Assembly: GCA_028583405.1 (NCBI GenBank)
Contig: CM053243.1
Location: 26,627,524-26,691,523, forward strand
Source of the DNA: Pogonophryne albipinna
Lineage: Eukaryota > Chordata > Actinopteri > Perciformes > Artedidraconidae
Direction: 5' to 3'
DNA: 64,000 nt
Shown: positions 35,142 to 51,549 of the stretch, one piece after another
How the letters are laid out: each line of letters begins with the position of its first letter
Numbering within the stretch: the stretch's first letter is position 1
Notes under the pieces: model-generated
Told to the model about the DNA's origin: nothing
The model's database searches: none
The model's input: the letters and a program-made list of their open reading frames with translations, nothing else
Made by a program: the position numbers and the translations under genes

Positions 35142-38100
35142 CTGCATTTGCAGCTCAACTTTCAGAACAGCCACACAGTTAAACCCCCAGTAGTAGCTAC
35201 ATTGTTTGTTTAAAACATAACAAAGCAGACAGTTATTATCAACTGAGCTAACATAACATGAGCAGACCTCAACACTTAAACACGGTTCAGCGCGAGTGTT
35301 TCATAGTGATGTCATTATGAGTGTGAGAGAGAATCTCCCTCTGGCGTGAACTTTGGAATTTTAGCCTTTGCAGACCTTTTACAAAAATCCTATATAACAC
35401 ACTATGGGAAAGGGAAAACCCCAAAGAGCATAAAATGTCCTCTTTAACTAATTGTGTGCAACCCTGATCTTGACATTATCTCTTTGTCCTCATCCTCCAT
35501 TCGGCCTACAGTATATTCAACAACCGTGTCCCTGCCATTAGATGAAAATCTTAGCATTACTGAACATGATTTCATAGAGACTATAGTTATTCGATCGCGA
35601 CAGAAGGTAAAAATGGAAAGCGACCACCGGTTTCTCTATAAAAGCTAACGCTGCAATGTCCATAACCACTTTTGGGTCACGGATAGATATTCATCTGGAG
35701 CTTCCCAAAGATTAGGAAGCCAAGTGCTTTGCTATGTCTTATGGTAATGAAGGGTTGTTTTTAATAAGCTGCCTGTTCCCTCTCACAGGAATGTTCGACT
35801 AATATCTCATCCTGAGTAGTCGGGTCACTCAGGTCAAATCCAAATGAAATTGCTGCTCACTTTTAATTCTGAAATCTTCAGCATCTATTGGAACATGAAA
35901 GAAAAAGATGATTTGAATATTAAGTCTCTGGTATTACAGAGCCAAAAAGGTAACTGTTATAAAATGAAAAACACTTTTTTTCAAATGAAACTTTCACTTT
36001 ATTAAATGTATATTTATAACATCATGTTAAGGGTTGCACGCAAACTCGTTTGATAAAACTGTGGAGAGGTCTATGCAAACATGAAAGGGTCCGAGGTGAT
36101 ATTAACTCACACTGGAGGTCTAAATGTTACTTGAGTAAAACATTTTTCAAATTACATAAGGGATCAATCTGCTCTACCTGAGGAAAAAGGGCTCATCAAA
36201 CCCTATCAGATATGGCTTGGGGACAATTACGACACAAATGTTTAAAATGTACACCAAATTAAAGGTTATTCTTTATAATAATATGGTCCTATAATATATT
36301 GATCCATAGTTATATTTCACAGAGATAGGTACCAAGATACATAGACAGTTTGAAGTATGGAGAACATAAGGGGGATATTTGAAACTCCCAAAGGCCCTTC
36401 TCTTATACGACACTGAAGTGGTGTGCTTAGCATAGAGGAGGGATGCCACATCTGCCCCAGAGTTTTCCTTCTCACCCGTCAAAGGCCAACCCCTCCATTT
36501 CCAAAATTAAGCAAAGTGCGCAGGAGGGACACCAGATCGATGACCACTCATCAGCTTCGCCATCTGGCCCCAGTTTGTTTTCTGAGCAAATTAAGCTGAT
36601 AATTGAGCAGGGTGCCTAATGGCATTGAAATCTACTGGGTTGCTCCTGTTTATTGGCCATCTGATTTTTTTGGAGATAAATGTGTATAATAACAGGTACT
36701 GAAATAACCTCAGATGCAACACAATGCATGCAGGTGTATTCAATTTGATTTTAATGGCTTTGACATCAGTGATTGGGGTGTAACGAGAAGTGCAACATGC
36801 TTTATAATATCAGCGTACAGAAAGCAGTGCAGCTGCAGTTTTTTGTCCTTGGTGATTTAGAGTTATCATCATCTTATATCACTGAGAGCAGGACAGTGAC
36901 TTCCCTGGATGCTACTAAAACCAAGACTGGCCTTTCTTACTCATGCTGTCTCTGTGCTATGCATCCAAACATAAAACTTCTTCTCAAACGTACTTAATTA
37001 AACTAGTCCAATCTTATTCAATAGACCTAACCATTTTGCTCGCTGGTGTGACAAAGCATTAGAATAGTACTCAAAATAACCAAACAGAATGTGTCTTTTC
37101 TTAAGGCACAATTAGGTGTCTTCCAAAGCTTTTCAAATAACTTTTACATGAATATACTGGAGCCATGTAACCCTGAATAGAAACCCTGAAAGGCAAAGAA
37201 TGAATTGATCATAACTAATCCTATACAAAACTAATAGCCTAGGGTATGCAACATCACCTACAATGCAAACTAAAGAAGAAAAGCCATGTGTGACTATTGA
37301 TGTTTGTAAAGAGAATTTATCTGCATACTTTCTCTTTGGCTGTGATACAAAGTAATTCAATCATCTGGTATCTGTGTCCTTCCTATCGTATTGTGTATAA
37401 TTAAGCCATGGACTTTCACCTCTCTTTATTGCTTTGTTAGAAACACTTTAAAAACCATAACTTCTAAAGAGGATGGACACTAGCTTCCTTCTAACTATCC
37501 CTTTGTCATCTGTCTTATATAGTCATAGACACAATCACCAGATTTGAGGAGAATGGGCCTCGATAATTAAGTGTTATGTGACATCTATTTAAAGTTTAAA
37601 AGTTTCAGTAATATTTAGCATCACAGGTAGCAAGCAGGTTATACATCCGGAACAAACCAGTTTTTGTACATGGTTATTGGACTGCATTTAATTAGCACTT
37701 TTCTAGATTCGACCACTTGCTTTTACATAGACAAGTAAGACAGACAATAGTGGATTTTCCAAATCCTGAAGCTGTGAGCCAAAATGGCTATTTCACTGGC
37801 TACATTTGATTGGCTACACATAACCTGTGGAAACAGCAATACACAACTCCTGGTAGATAGTAGCTGTTAATAATCGCTTCCCCCTGCTGATTTTGAAAGA
37901 ATTGTTAATACATTTAGCGCCCTGCTTCCATGTTTATTGAGTGCCAGTCAACAGCTATCATTGGACACTATTCACACTATTTCATCAAAGATCCTCAGAT
38001 TTGTTACCCTTTTAGTTGATCTCCACCAACTTATCCTTACACTTTTGAAATGTCCAATACTCCTGATACACACTGCCAGGGCTGCCCTTGCGTCATTGTG

Positions 38101-39172
38101 TCATGAGGCCCCCCGGGTCTGTACACAACTCGTCACTCACGTGTGGCGAGCGTTTACGGGGGGGGAGCCAAGATGAGGCCTTAAGCACAGCGTGTGTTCT
38201 GCGTTTAGGGAGGGGCGAGCGACCCTGCACACTGCCAACTGTGCTGCCAACTGCACCTCTATCTATTTTGAGTTTCAGGTTCCCTAAAAAACAAACAGAC
38301 ACGTCACATTCAGGTGTTATTTTGTGAGGTCATTCATACTCAGTTGCCATGGCTTAGCGAAACTCACATTGTGAGTGTGATAATGTGAGTGTGAGTACAG
38401 TCAGAGCCTTGTAACCTTGACACCCTGCTATGCGTATAACAGCCATTCATACGTCCAGCAGGGAAGGGTTGGCATGTCCATTCGGATTTCCTAAACCTGC
38501 ACATTTGAATGTGCTGTTCTGCAAACTTCAAACTTATTACCCAACAATATAACTACATTTCTCCAATCATTTCCACAAATTGATACGGTCCAAAATCCTC
38601 GCTTCAACGTATGTCTATGCTTTTGTAAGGGCTCCTGTCACAGGTTTAAAGTAGGTGGCGCTCAGTTTGAAAAAGGTGATGTCACATCTGAACACCAATC
38701 AGGGTTCAGCATTGTTTGAATAAAATCTGAAGACAGTTGTTGGGTCTTTTGCTTGTTTGGCAGATAACTGTAAATAACATTGGATGAAATCCCGTATGGT
38801 CAATAGACTGTATAAGGTGAATGAATAAAAAACTTTTAAAAAGAGCTTTGTGGACAGTTAGGTTTGTCCTGTAATTTTTTCATTTATGATAAATACAACA
38901 TTTCGATTTGTTTCTCCCACAGAAAATGTGATACTTAAACTCCATTTGTCATTTTCTTATTTAAAAATCTTCTTTAACCTCATCTGTCAATTCCCAAAAC
39001 TTTCCCTTCAACCAACCGAAATAAATACCATATTCTTAAGTGTCGTCTCAGCGGCCCAACCCCCTCTTTTAAAAAGTAACAACCCTTAGGAATATAATTA
39101 CTTTCAACGGTAGAAATTGCACATCCCCCAAGTAAGTCTATTGACACCACCCCCTGGCCCGTTCCTAAGAGT
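35142..39172. other. Non-coding stretch
   Basis: No gene was recognised. The segment 36490-36700, with repeated AATTAAGC and GATAATTGAGC words and little repeat character, could be conserved non-coding DNA. At 38060-38280 a GC-rich island carries overlapping short frames on both strands without motifs. Confidence 0.45.
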
Positions 39173-41489
<2,317 letters not shown>

Positions 41490-41918
41490 GTATTCTGCAA
41501 GGGCGTCGCCTGGACCTGAAAACATTCGGGGCTTAGCCCACAGGGGCGCTACAGTGGAATTTTCTACTGCAACACTCCCCACACGCACAGTACACCTGCG
41601 ACTGTTACAATGAAGGCTCGATAATCAGCTCACGGCATATAGGCAGGGGTAAAATGCTATCTTTTATGAGTGGGGGGCGGACCTCACCTCCTCTAGGGGG
41701 AACCGGGGGGAGACCCCCCTGGAGGGGGATTTTTTTTAAAATATTGACGTTAAAAGCATCAATCTGGGGGGGAGGAGTGGACGTCGAGGAAGATGGCTGC
41801 TTAAGTTCGTGGCTCCGGCGCCATCACCATTTATTTTGCTTAAATATCCCACTATCAGTGATACTTTTTATCTCAATCACGAGTTATTAGTCCCAATAGT
41901 CATCTGTTACATTTAAAC

Positions 41919-41972
41919 ATGCCGAATACTAAAAAAACGAAGAAGGCTATGCAGTGCATCAGAAGTTTATAA
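41919..41972 (+). pseudogene. LINE ORF1 remnant
   Basis: A short frame, MPNTKKTKKAMQ..., stops after 17 codons. A lysine-rich start in this place fits the RNA-binding ORF1 protein of fish L1-like elements. The rest of ORF1 is not readable in the following kilobase. Confidence 0.35.
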
Positions 41973-43010
41973 ATGTATAAGTGTTATCACGGACAGCGGA
42001 CTGTGTCTTAGTAAACTGATTATTTAGCCCTCCCCTCCCCTAAAGAACACTGCATTATTGTGGTAAGACATTTTGAGCTCCGGTTTTATTTAATAATTCG
42101 TAGGTGTTTGGCATAACATTCTAAGGGCTTTGGTGGGGGGGGGGAGAGTGTGAAGTTTCAGTTATGCTGTCTGCCTGGATGGAACCCCTGACCCGCGGGG
42201 CGTATAAGTAGACCATAGTTTTTGGACTGCCTTTTTCTTTCTACATTTATTTGTTTCATTCTTTTATTATGCACTGACCATATGTAGACCGGTAAGTCTT
42301 TCTCTTGTATTCCTAGCCAAGCATAATGTGTCCTGTGTGTATGTGTGGGCTGCGTGTGTGGTTGTCGCGCTGGCGGTGTGTTTGTGGCATAGATTTGTGG
42401 GTGTCTATTATGTATGGAAAGGCCAAAGTGCCATAATCGCGCATCCGTGCTCGCGGGTGTATGGATGGAGTTAAGAGTGTACGGACGCTGATGTGTATAG
42501 GCTTGGTGGGAGAGTGCTGGTGCGAGTGTATGCGTGTGGGTGTTGGGCAGGCTGTATGGCTGGGCGTCTATCGACATTCCATGTCAAAGTGGTACAAACT
42601 ATTATCTTGTTGTATCTCTTTTTTCGTTTATTTCACATGCTATTACGTTACTTGGCCACATTTAATTTTTCTCTTGATTATTTGATGTTGTGATGGATCT
42701 TTTGCATGTGTTCTGATGACTCACTACGCTGACGCGTTGCTCAGCAGTTCGTTAGATCATTGTCTAGCAATTAACAGATATCACCTGATCTAATGGTTGG
42801 TGATGGTGCTGCCCCTCTTAGGCAGTTAGAGTTCCCAGATTTGAGTTATTTGTCCAGTTAGGGACTTATCAGGAATGTCGAGGAGGGACATATCTCTTCA
42901 CTTTTCTTGGGTTGTTTTTGAGTTTGTTTATGTTTTTTCTTTTTTGGGGAAGTTTTTTTTTTGGGATCCAGATCACCATATCCTGCTTGTTGAGGTGACT
43001 ATACTTTATA

Positions 43011-46000
43011 TTGTATTCTTACACTACTCTACTTATGACTAATCTCAATTTAATTTCCATTAATGCCAGGGGACTGAATATTCCACATAAAAGGACCACT
43101 ATTTTAGGATTTTTGCATAAGAGAAATATTGACTTTGCCATGATACAGGAATCACATTTACTCATCAAGGATGCGGCCCGCTTTGCAAATAGGCTCTATC
43201 ACCCTATTGTCTTTTCGTCTGCTCCTACGAAGACCAAGGGTGTGATGATAGTTTGTAGGCGCAAGCTGAAATTTGAACTGATCGGCTCTTGGACAGACAA
43301 AGAGGGGAGACTCGCCATTGCCAAGATTCGTCTGGACGGGCAGAATATAGCATTGATTTCTGCCTATGCTCCCAACACTTTTGAGGCTGGCTTTTATGAC
43401 CAATTAACCAAAACTCTACGGGATCTCACAGGCTTTCGTCTGGTTATGGGCGCAGATTTCAATGCAGTATGGGATAGCAATATGGATAGAACGGGTGGGG
43501 CAGAGAGTAGAGACCAACGTCTCGCTTCTGATGCGTTACGTCGGTGGGCGGCCCAAACAAATATGATAGACATCTGGCGTGTGATGAATCCCTCCATAAA
43601 AGATTACTCTTTTTTCTCAGGTAGACATAAATCCTTTTCTAGGATAGATTTTCTCTTTGCGTCCAAAGATCTATTTCATAATGTTTGAAGGCTTTCTATA
43701 TACCAGTTACATGGACTGATCACAAACCCATCTACTGTTCTGTCACACTTAGGGCTGTCCCCACTAGAGCTCCCAGATGGCGTTTTAACTCCTCACTGCT
43801 GCGTGACGAAACATACAAGTTTCAGTTTGAGACTAACCTGTGAGTTTTTGGGGTTCAACAAGGGGTCAGTGCCTGACCCGAGATTTTTGTGGGAGGCAAC
43901 AAAGGGCTTTATTAGAAGCAACACCACTCTGTACGCATCCACCCGAAACAAGGAACGTGCAGCTAAATTGGAAGCATTGGAACTAAAGTATGCTGCTCTC
44001 GATGCTAACTTACAACACCATTACAGTGATTCTGTTGCTCTCCAAAAAGACCTGATCAAAAAATAAATTAATTCTCTCCTCAGACGCCGTTCAGAATTTC
44101 TTATGCACAGAACCAGACAGACTTACTACTTCCACTCCGCCAGACCTAGCCACCTGCTGGCCTTGAGGCTTCGGACCAATGAACATTTTGCTGATATTTT
44201 CAGTGTTAAATCTATAGATGGCACTGTTCTAACCGATCCCAAGAGCGTGAACACCACCTTTGTTTCTTTCTACAAGGATCTGTACAGTTCGGAGAGTGGC
44301 TTTGTCCAATCTGAATGCGATGATTTTTTAAATAATATCCAAATGGAGTCTCTTTTTGTCAGCGACACTGACAATCTGAATGCCCCCATCACACACCACG
44401 AAATTGAGAAAGCAGTAATGGACATGTGTAAGGGCAGGTCGCCAGGTCCAGATGGTATTCCACCCGAATTCTATCTCACCTTTTGGCCCTTGCTCGGCCC
44501 CTTGCTTGTAGAGATGATATTATTTTCTATTAAGGAGGGTTCATTTTTGACGTCAACACTGCCCTGTTATCCTTGCTCCTTAAAAAAGGCAAGGATCCGA
44601 CAGAGTGTACTAGTTACAGGCCCCTCTCACTCTTAAACACTGATGTAAAGATCTATGCCAAAGTGCTGGCTAGGCGCCTTCAGTCTCACATGACGAATCT
44701 AGTACATAGCGATCAGACAGGCTTTATAAAATCCAGGCTTGCCGCTGACAATGTAAGGAGGCTATTACACATCATAGATGGGGCCCAACATCTACCTTCC
44801 CCAGCTGCAGTTCTCTCACTTGATGCGATGAAGGCCTTCGACCGCCTAGAATGGCCCTTTTTGTGGTCGGTACTCGGGGCAATGGGCTTTGGCGCCCTTT
44901 TATTGACATGGTCAAGGTGCTATATAAAAACCCAACAGCTATGGTGCTTACAGGCAAGGTATGCTCCCCATCTTTTGCTATCTCGAGAGGATCAAGGCAA
45001 GGCTGTCCGCTAAGCCCCTTGCTATTTGCGCTGTCACTTGAGCCGCTGGCACACACCATTCGTCAGTCACCCATGTTATCCCCAATCTCTATTAATGTTA
45101 CGCATCATCATCTTTCGTTATATGCTGATGATGTGCTATTGTATTTGGGCAATGCTGTACAATGTATCCCAAGAATACTGTCTATTGTCGATCGATATGG
45201 TCAGCTTTCTGGGTTTAAGATAAATTGGCAGAAATCTGCTTTGATGCCACTTAACCAGGCAATGATCAATGCACCTGTCCCTCCATCTATCCCAGTTGTC
45301 AAAACTTTTACATACCTGGGGATAGACGTTTTTCCTTCGATTCAGACAATAGTTAAACATAACTATGGTAACACGCTTCATAAAATAATTTCTGATTTGG
45401 ATAGATGGTCTTCATTGCTTAATTCACTTCGCAGCCGTGTATCAATAATCAAGATGAACATTCTACCCAGAGTTAATTTTTTTAGTTCAATGCTACCTCT
45501 TCCTCCACCAACTCAGTACTGGAGCAAGCTACAGACAGCTGTGACGAAAAATGTATGGCAAGGCAAACGCCCACGCATCAAGCTCTCTACAATGCAGCGG
45601 GAAAGACAGGCCGGGGGTTTGTCTCTCCCAAATTGTAAACACTATTATTGGGCCTTCACGCTTAGACCCTTATTAACCTGGCTCCAGTCTGAGACATCAG
45701 TGTCATGGCGGGCCCTGGAAGAGAGTCTAGTGCATCCTTACACCCTTTAAGATCTCTTGTATTCAAACATTCCTATTGCGCAGTGTCGTTGCAGGTTCGG
45801 CCCCATTGTATCACAGTTGCTGTCTGTCTGGAGGGCGGTAGAGAAACTATGTGGCTGCCCCTATGCATGGAATCCATGTTCCCCATTATTTAACAATGCC
45901 AGATTGTTGATTGGTGGCCATCCCATTCAGTTTCCTCAGTGGAAAATGAGAGGGGTTCATATACTGGGGAACGTCTATGGAGATGAAGGTCTGCGTTCGT

Positions 46001-46797
46001 TTCAGGAGCTGTGTACAGAATTTGATTTACCTCGTTCCTCCTTTTTCTTTTATTTACAGTTGAGGTCGGCTTTAAGGGCTAGCGGTGTTCCATTGCAAAG
46101 TCCTCTATCAACACACCCGCTGCATAACATTCTACACTCCACTAGAGGTACAAGTGGCCTTGTTTCCAAACTTTACTGGTTCATTTCACAACACACTTAT
46201 AGACCCCTGGCGTTAGAGGCGATATGGAGGGCCAACGTCCCAGATCTGGATCCAGAGTTTGATTGGGATGAAGTCTGGTCCAATATACTAATAGCTTCTA
46301 GGAATCCTGACCACCAACACATACATTATAATTTCACTCATAGAGTTTACCTTACACCTAGGAAGCTTTGTTTAATGAAAATAATTGCTGATCCAAATTG
46401 CACTCTATGTGACGTAGAGGCTATTGGTACTTATATACATATGTTCTGGGAATGTCCGCCAGTGGCCAGATTCTGGGAGATGGTTGCTTCTAACCTTTCG
46501 GCGATATTTCAGACCAACGTGCCACATTCACCTGTTACACTTATCCTAAACGACCTGTCCAACCTGGGTTTAACCCTGACCAAAAAGCGAGCACTATTAG
46601 CCGGGCTTACAGCAGCAAAAAAATTGGTTGCGACTCGGTGGAAGCCTCCCCATTCCCTCTCACGTAAGGTCTGGGTTCTAACATATCTAGACATATCGTA
46701 TCTAGAAGTATCGACAGCCCGGGTACATGGGGCAAAGGAGTCAACAATAGAGATGTGGACTTCGCTCATTGTGAACCTCAAGAGCATATTAGGATAA
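43011..46797 (+). pseudogene. LINE ORF2: endonuclease and reverse transcriptase
   Basis: The first segment (43011-43688) is an apurinic-type endonuclease with SINARGLN, IQESHLL, ISAYAPN, VMGADFNAVWD and the terminal SRIDFLFAS. The RT follows in pieces: CKGRSPGPDGIPPEFY (about 44430), SYRPLSLLNTDVKIYAKVLA, DQTGFIKSR, LSLDAMKAFDRLEW, SRGSRQGCPLSPLLFALSLE and the catalytic YADD at 45121-45132. A C-terminal zinc-binding region, CTLCDVEAIGTYIHMFWECP, lies at about 46400-46455. Endonuclease nicks the target and RT copies the LINE RNA there. Frames change near 43680, 44570 and 44850-44950, and in-frame stops occur at about 44064 and 45748, so this copy is dead. Confidence 0.92.
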
Positions 46798-47026
46798 CTA
46801 TCTAATGGGGATGGTGATCTGGATGGGTGGGTGGGTGGGTTAGAGACGTCACTGGGTTTTGTTTCTTTCTTTAGTTTTGTGCTGTTTTTGTACTGTATTG
46901 CATTTTATGTTATTTGTACCATTTGTTTAATAAATTAAAAAAAATTGATCACAAAAAAAAAAAAAGCATCAATCTGGTGTACTCTGAGAGCAACATTAAG
47001 ATATCTATGGATACATCTCTCAATAC

Positions 47027-47167
47027 ATTACATTTCATTTTAGCTGACGCTTTTATCCAAAGTGACTTACAATTACCAATTAGAGGGACATTCTCCCTGG
47101 AGTAACTAAGGGCTAAGTGCCTTACTCAAGGGCACACTAGTGGTGGTGTTCCAGGCGGGAACACCCA
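47027..47167 (-). repeat. L2-tail or SINE fragment inside the hAT
   Basis: Starting at ATTACATTTCATTTTAGCTG it is the reverse of the L2 3' end seen at 11850-11890. It continues with GTGCCTTACTCAAGGGCAC, common in fish L2-derived SINE-like repeats. The hAT copy at 61630-61665 lacks it, so it was added after the two copies separated. Confidence 0.75.
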
Positions 47168-47861
47168 TATGAAACAGAACTGTAAACAGATTTTCTTTTT
47201 CTTTATGGATATTTTACAAATCACTCCCCTTTAAAACTCTATTCTTGTTTTACTGCCATATAGTAGATTTCATAACTGTTTTTCCTTTATTCTCTTTTTT
47301 TTTATAACTATAATGATCATATGAAGGTGTGCCGTGGAGATAATCTTTTGAATAATTTGTGACCAAACCGTTTGAGACCCACTGAGATAACTTAGACTAA
47401 AGTTAACTATGTAAACACTCAGAGTCCTTTGTTTAGCTCACAGAACCTCTCAGTCTGTCAGGAGAGGACTCTCCTCCAGCTTGTTGTGGAAACAGCTCCT
47501 TATGTCCGTTAGTGCAGCTAGCTAACCAGATGCTAACAACACGGTCCCTGCTGGCACCGGTCCCGCTCTCTCCCTCTCTCCCTCTCACTCTCCTCTCTAT
47601 CACACTAAATGCGCTATCGCCACACACACACAGAGCCGAGCTTGAATGACACAAGCACACATTTATTTCCATGCAACTCTCTGATTGGTTTGGTGTCTTG
47701 CCTCTGTTGCATTCACTGAGCACAGGAAATTACAGTTCTGCCGTCCTCTCTTGTGTCATGATGAGGTTCACGTAAAGCACGGTTAATGTATTACATTATT
47801 GAGGGAGAATTGTCCGGGGCCACAGAAAAAACCCAGGCCAGGCGACGCCACTGGTATTCTG

Positions 47862-49756
<1,895 letters not shown>

Positions 49757-50021
49757 CCCTGAAGTGCAAGTCAAAATAGCATTTCAGGAAACACCACAGC
49801 ATTTCAGAAAACACAACAGCATTTCAGAAAAGGCCACAGCATTTCACAAAACACCACAGCATTTCAGGAAACACCACAGCATTTAAAAAAAAACGCTACA
49901 GCATTTCAGAAAACACCACAGCAATTCAGAAATCGCCACAGCATTTCAGAAAACGCTACAGCATTTCAGAAAACACCACAGCATTTCAGAAAACGCTACA
50001 GCATTTCAGAAAACACCACAG
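49757..50021 (+). repeat. 20-bp minisatellite array 3 with its left end motif
   Basis: CCCTGAAGTGCAAG (49757-49770) precedes about twelve 20-base units of the CACAGCATTTCAGAAAACRC type, some imperfect (AAAAAAAAAC, AATTCAG). Same motif and order as at 19289. The array ends at the target duplication of the next hAT. Confidence 0.92.
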
Positions 50022-50185
50022 CAGGGGTTTTCAAAGTGTGGGAAGGTGAGCCTCCCCTCAGAGAACATAAGAACAGCCGCACGCCCCCCCTCCCAATTAT
50101 TATTGCTATTATTATTATTGTTGGTGTTGCTATAATGCAGGGGTATTATTATCCAGTGGAATGCCCTTACCTACTGGCCTAGTTA

Positions 50186-51421
50186 CAGTTTTTCTCGATT
50201 GCTAACACAATTTTTTTTTTAAATTGCTCAGTTTCTCAGAACGCTAAACACAATTCACAAAACCACACACTCAAAGTGCAAAACACCTAATTTCTCCTGC
50301 TAAATTAAGAACTGCACTCAAAACTACATAAACACTTAGCCTACTAAATGCAAACTTTAGCACCAAATATAACACACTTCATTCATAATACTAGATTGTT
50401 TGACCACCCAACTACACACTGCTGAGCATCATCTAAAGCACGTTAATCTTTTATGGGCTATGCTCTGTGCATAGAGGTTTCTGCAGAGAAAGATTGCTCG
50501 AGTTTACAGAAATACAGCAAAGGAGGAAATACAAATGAGTTGTTGAAACAAATCACATTTTATTCAAAGATGACATTGTGCAACATGCATCTCAGCATAT
50601 AGCTACTATGCTTCGGATTTCTCTAAGTGTGATGGCATTGTTTGCCAAAACCCAGTTTGTAACTGCTGCTTCCTGTGCCTCATTGAACATCCTTAGCCTT
50701 CCACCTGCACCTCTTTGTTTCTCAGTCCTTCAGATAAACAACAAAGATATAGTGGTTGGTCAGTGTCTGTGTTGCATAAAAGTAAGTTTACCACAGTACA
50801 TTGTGCAGGATGTTTGTACAGTTATAGTATGCAACATGCCAACAATTCAATTACAGTAATGAAGTAAATACGTCTCACACAACAGATATAAGCACTGATA
50901 TATCATGAGAGTATTCTTCTTTGTCCACGTCCTCTCCCTCCAGCTCTACCTCTACCTCTCATTCTTCCTCCTCTCACTCTCACACCAACTCTTCCTCCTC
51001 CTCTCACTCTCAGCCCAGCCCTTCCTCTTCCTCGTCCTCTTGCTTCCATGTTGGCTTCCATTGTTGCTGTAAGAAAGTACTCACCTGTGGTCTTTTTATA
51101 GTGCTAACATCCTGATTGATGAGCCAACAATTATGCTATCAGGTTTCGTGTTTCTTGATCATTTGTCCATGTGTGAGGCATTTTGAATATCAGTGTATTA
51201 AACCTGCTAACATGTAACTTTATGTCAGATTCCTGTGTCTTACGTGGAGAAACGTGTGCAGTGGTTTGCAAAAAGTGCCATGTTGATTTGCAAATTGTGT
51301 GAAAAGCTGAAAATGTGTTTAGAGTTTTGGAGATTTGAGCCGATGTTTTGATCTTTGAGTGTTAGTTAAAATAATTGTGCTTTATGTAGAATTTTAGTGT
51401 GTTAGCAATCGAGAAAAACTG
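50186..51421 (-). mobile_element. Tc1/mariner (IS630) element, copy A
   Basis: Inverted termini begin CAGTTTTTCTCGATTGCTAA and are flanked by TA on both sides, the Tc1/mariner signature. Transposase remnants lie on the minus strand. Copy B downstream is the same family in the same orientation. Confidence 0.88.
50590..51061 (-). pseudogene. Tc1-type transposase fragments in copy A
   Basis: The minus strand starts at 51061 with MEANMEARGRGRGRAGL and a long Arg/Gly-rich stretch. After a non-coding gap, possibly an intron, a second piece at about 50710-50590 reads RMFNEAQEAAVTNWVLANNA then ITLREIRSIVA, matching the second helix-turn-helix of IS630-type transposases in fish. The catalytic DDE domain is absent. 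Such proteins bind the terminal repeats and cut at TA. Confidence 0.75.
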
Positions 51422-51549
51422 TAAATCAAAGTGGTTACTTTTTTTAAGATAAGATAAGATGGACCTTTATTAATCCCCGTGGGGAAATTCAGTTTTTGGC
51501 TGGGCAGTGTAGTTTTACACACCGTCTTATTTGACTTTCTCAGGACTTA
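51422..51549. repeat. Spacer with retroposon-like tail
   Basis: The 128 bases between the two Tc1 copies contain AAGATAAGATAAGATGGACC then TTTATTAATCCCCGTGGGG, resembling the 3' end of a fish LINE or SINE. The identity of the retroposon is uncertain. Confidence 0.5.

Larger units (their letters stand above)
41768..46961 (+). mobile_element. L1-like LINE with poly-A tail and 16-bp target duplication
   Basis: AAAAGCATCAATCTGG occurs at 41752-41767 and again at 46962-46977, directly after a run of A at the 3' end. The 5.2-kb body has a GC-rich 5' leader, an ORF1 remnant, an endonuclease/RT ORF2 and an AATAAA near 46929. The 5' side starts with GGGGAGGAGTGG, so the copy may be nearly full length at its 5' end, although ORF1 is almost gone. 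Confidence 0.92.
41498..47853 (-). mobile_element. hAT-type element (GGCGTCGCCTGG termini) carrying a LINE
   Basis: The left end CAAGGGCGTCGCCTGG and right end CCAGGCGACGCCACTG are inverted repeats with two mismatches. GTATTCTG at 41490-41497 recurs at 47854-47861, an exact 8-bp duplication. Without the LINE the element is about 1.15 kb. It has no transposase. A partial second copy in opposite orientation lies at 58038-61777; the sharing runs from both ends inward. Confidence 0.9.

Noticed and set aside
38088..38327. Overlapping short frames in a GC-rich patch
   Set aside because: No motif, no splice context and open on both strands; composition alone explains them.
42158..42577. A 139-residue minus-strand frame within the L1-like LINE leader
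   Set aside because: It is antisense to the LINE 5' region, rich in His/Thr/Pro from GTGTG-like text, with no domain.
47433..47723. A 96-residue frame also present at 58087-58413
   Set aside because: It is shared because both lie in copies of one non-autonomous hAT; no known domain and disrupted differently in each copy.
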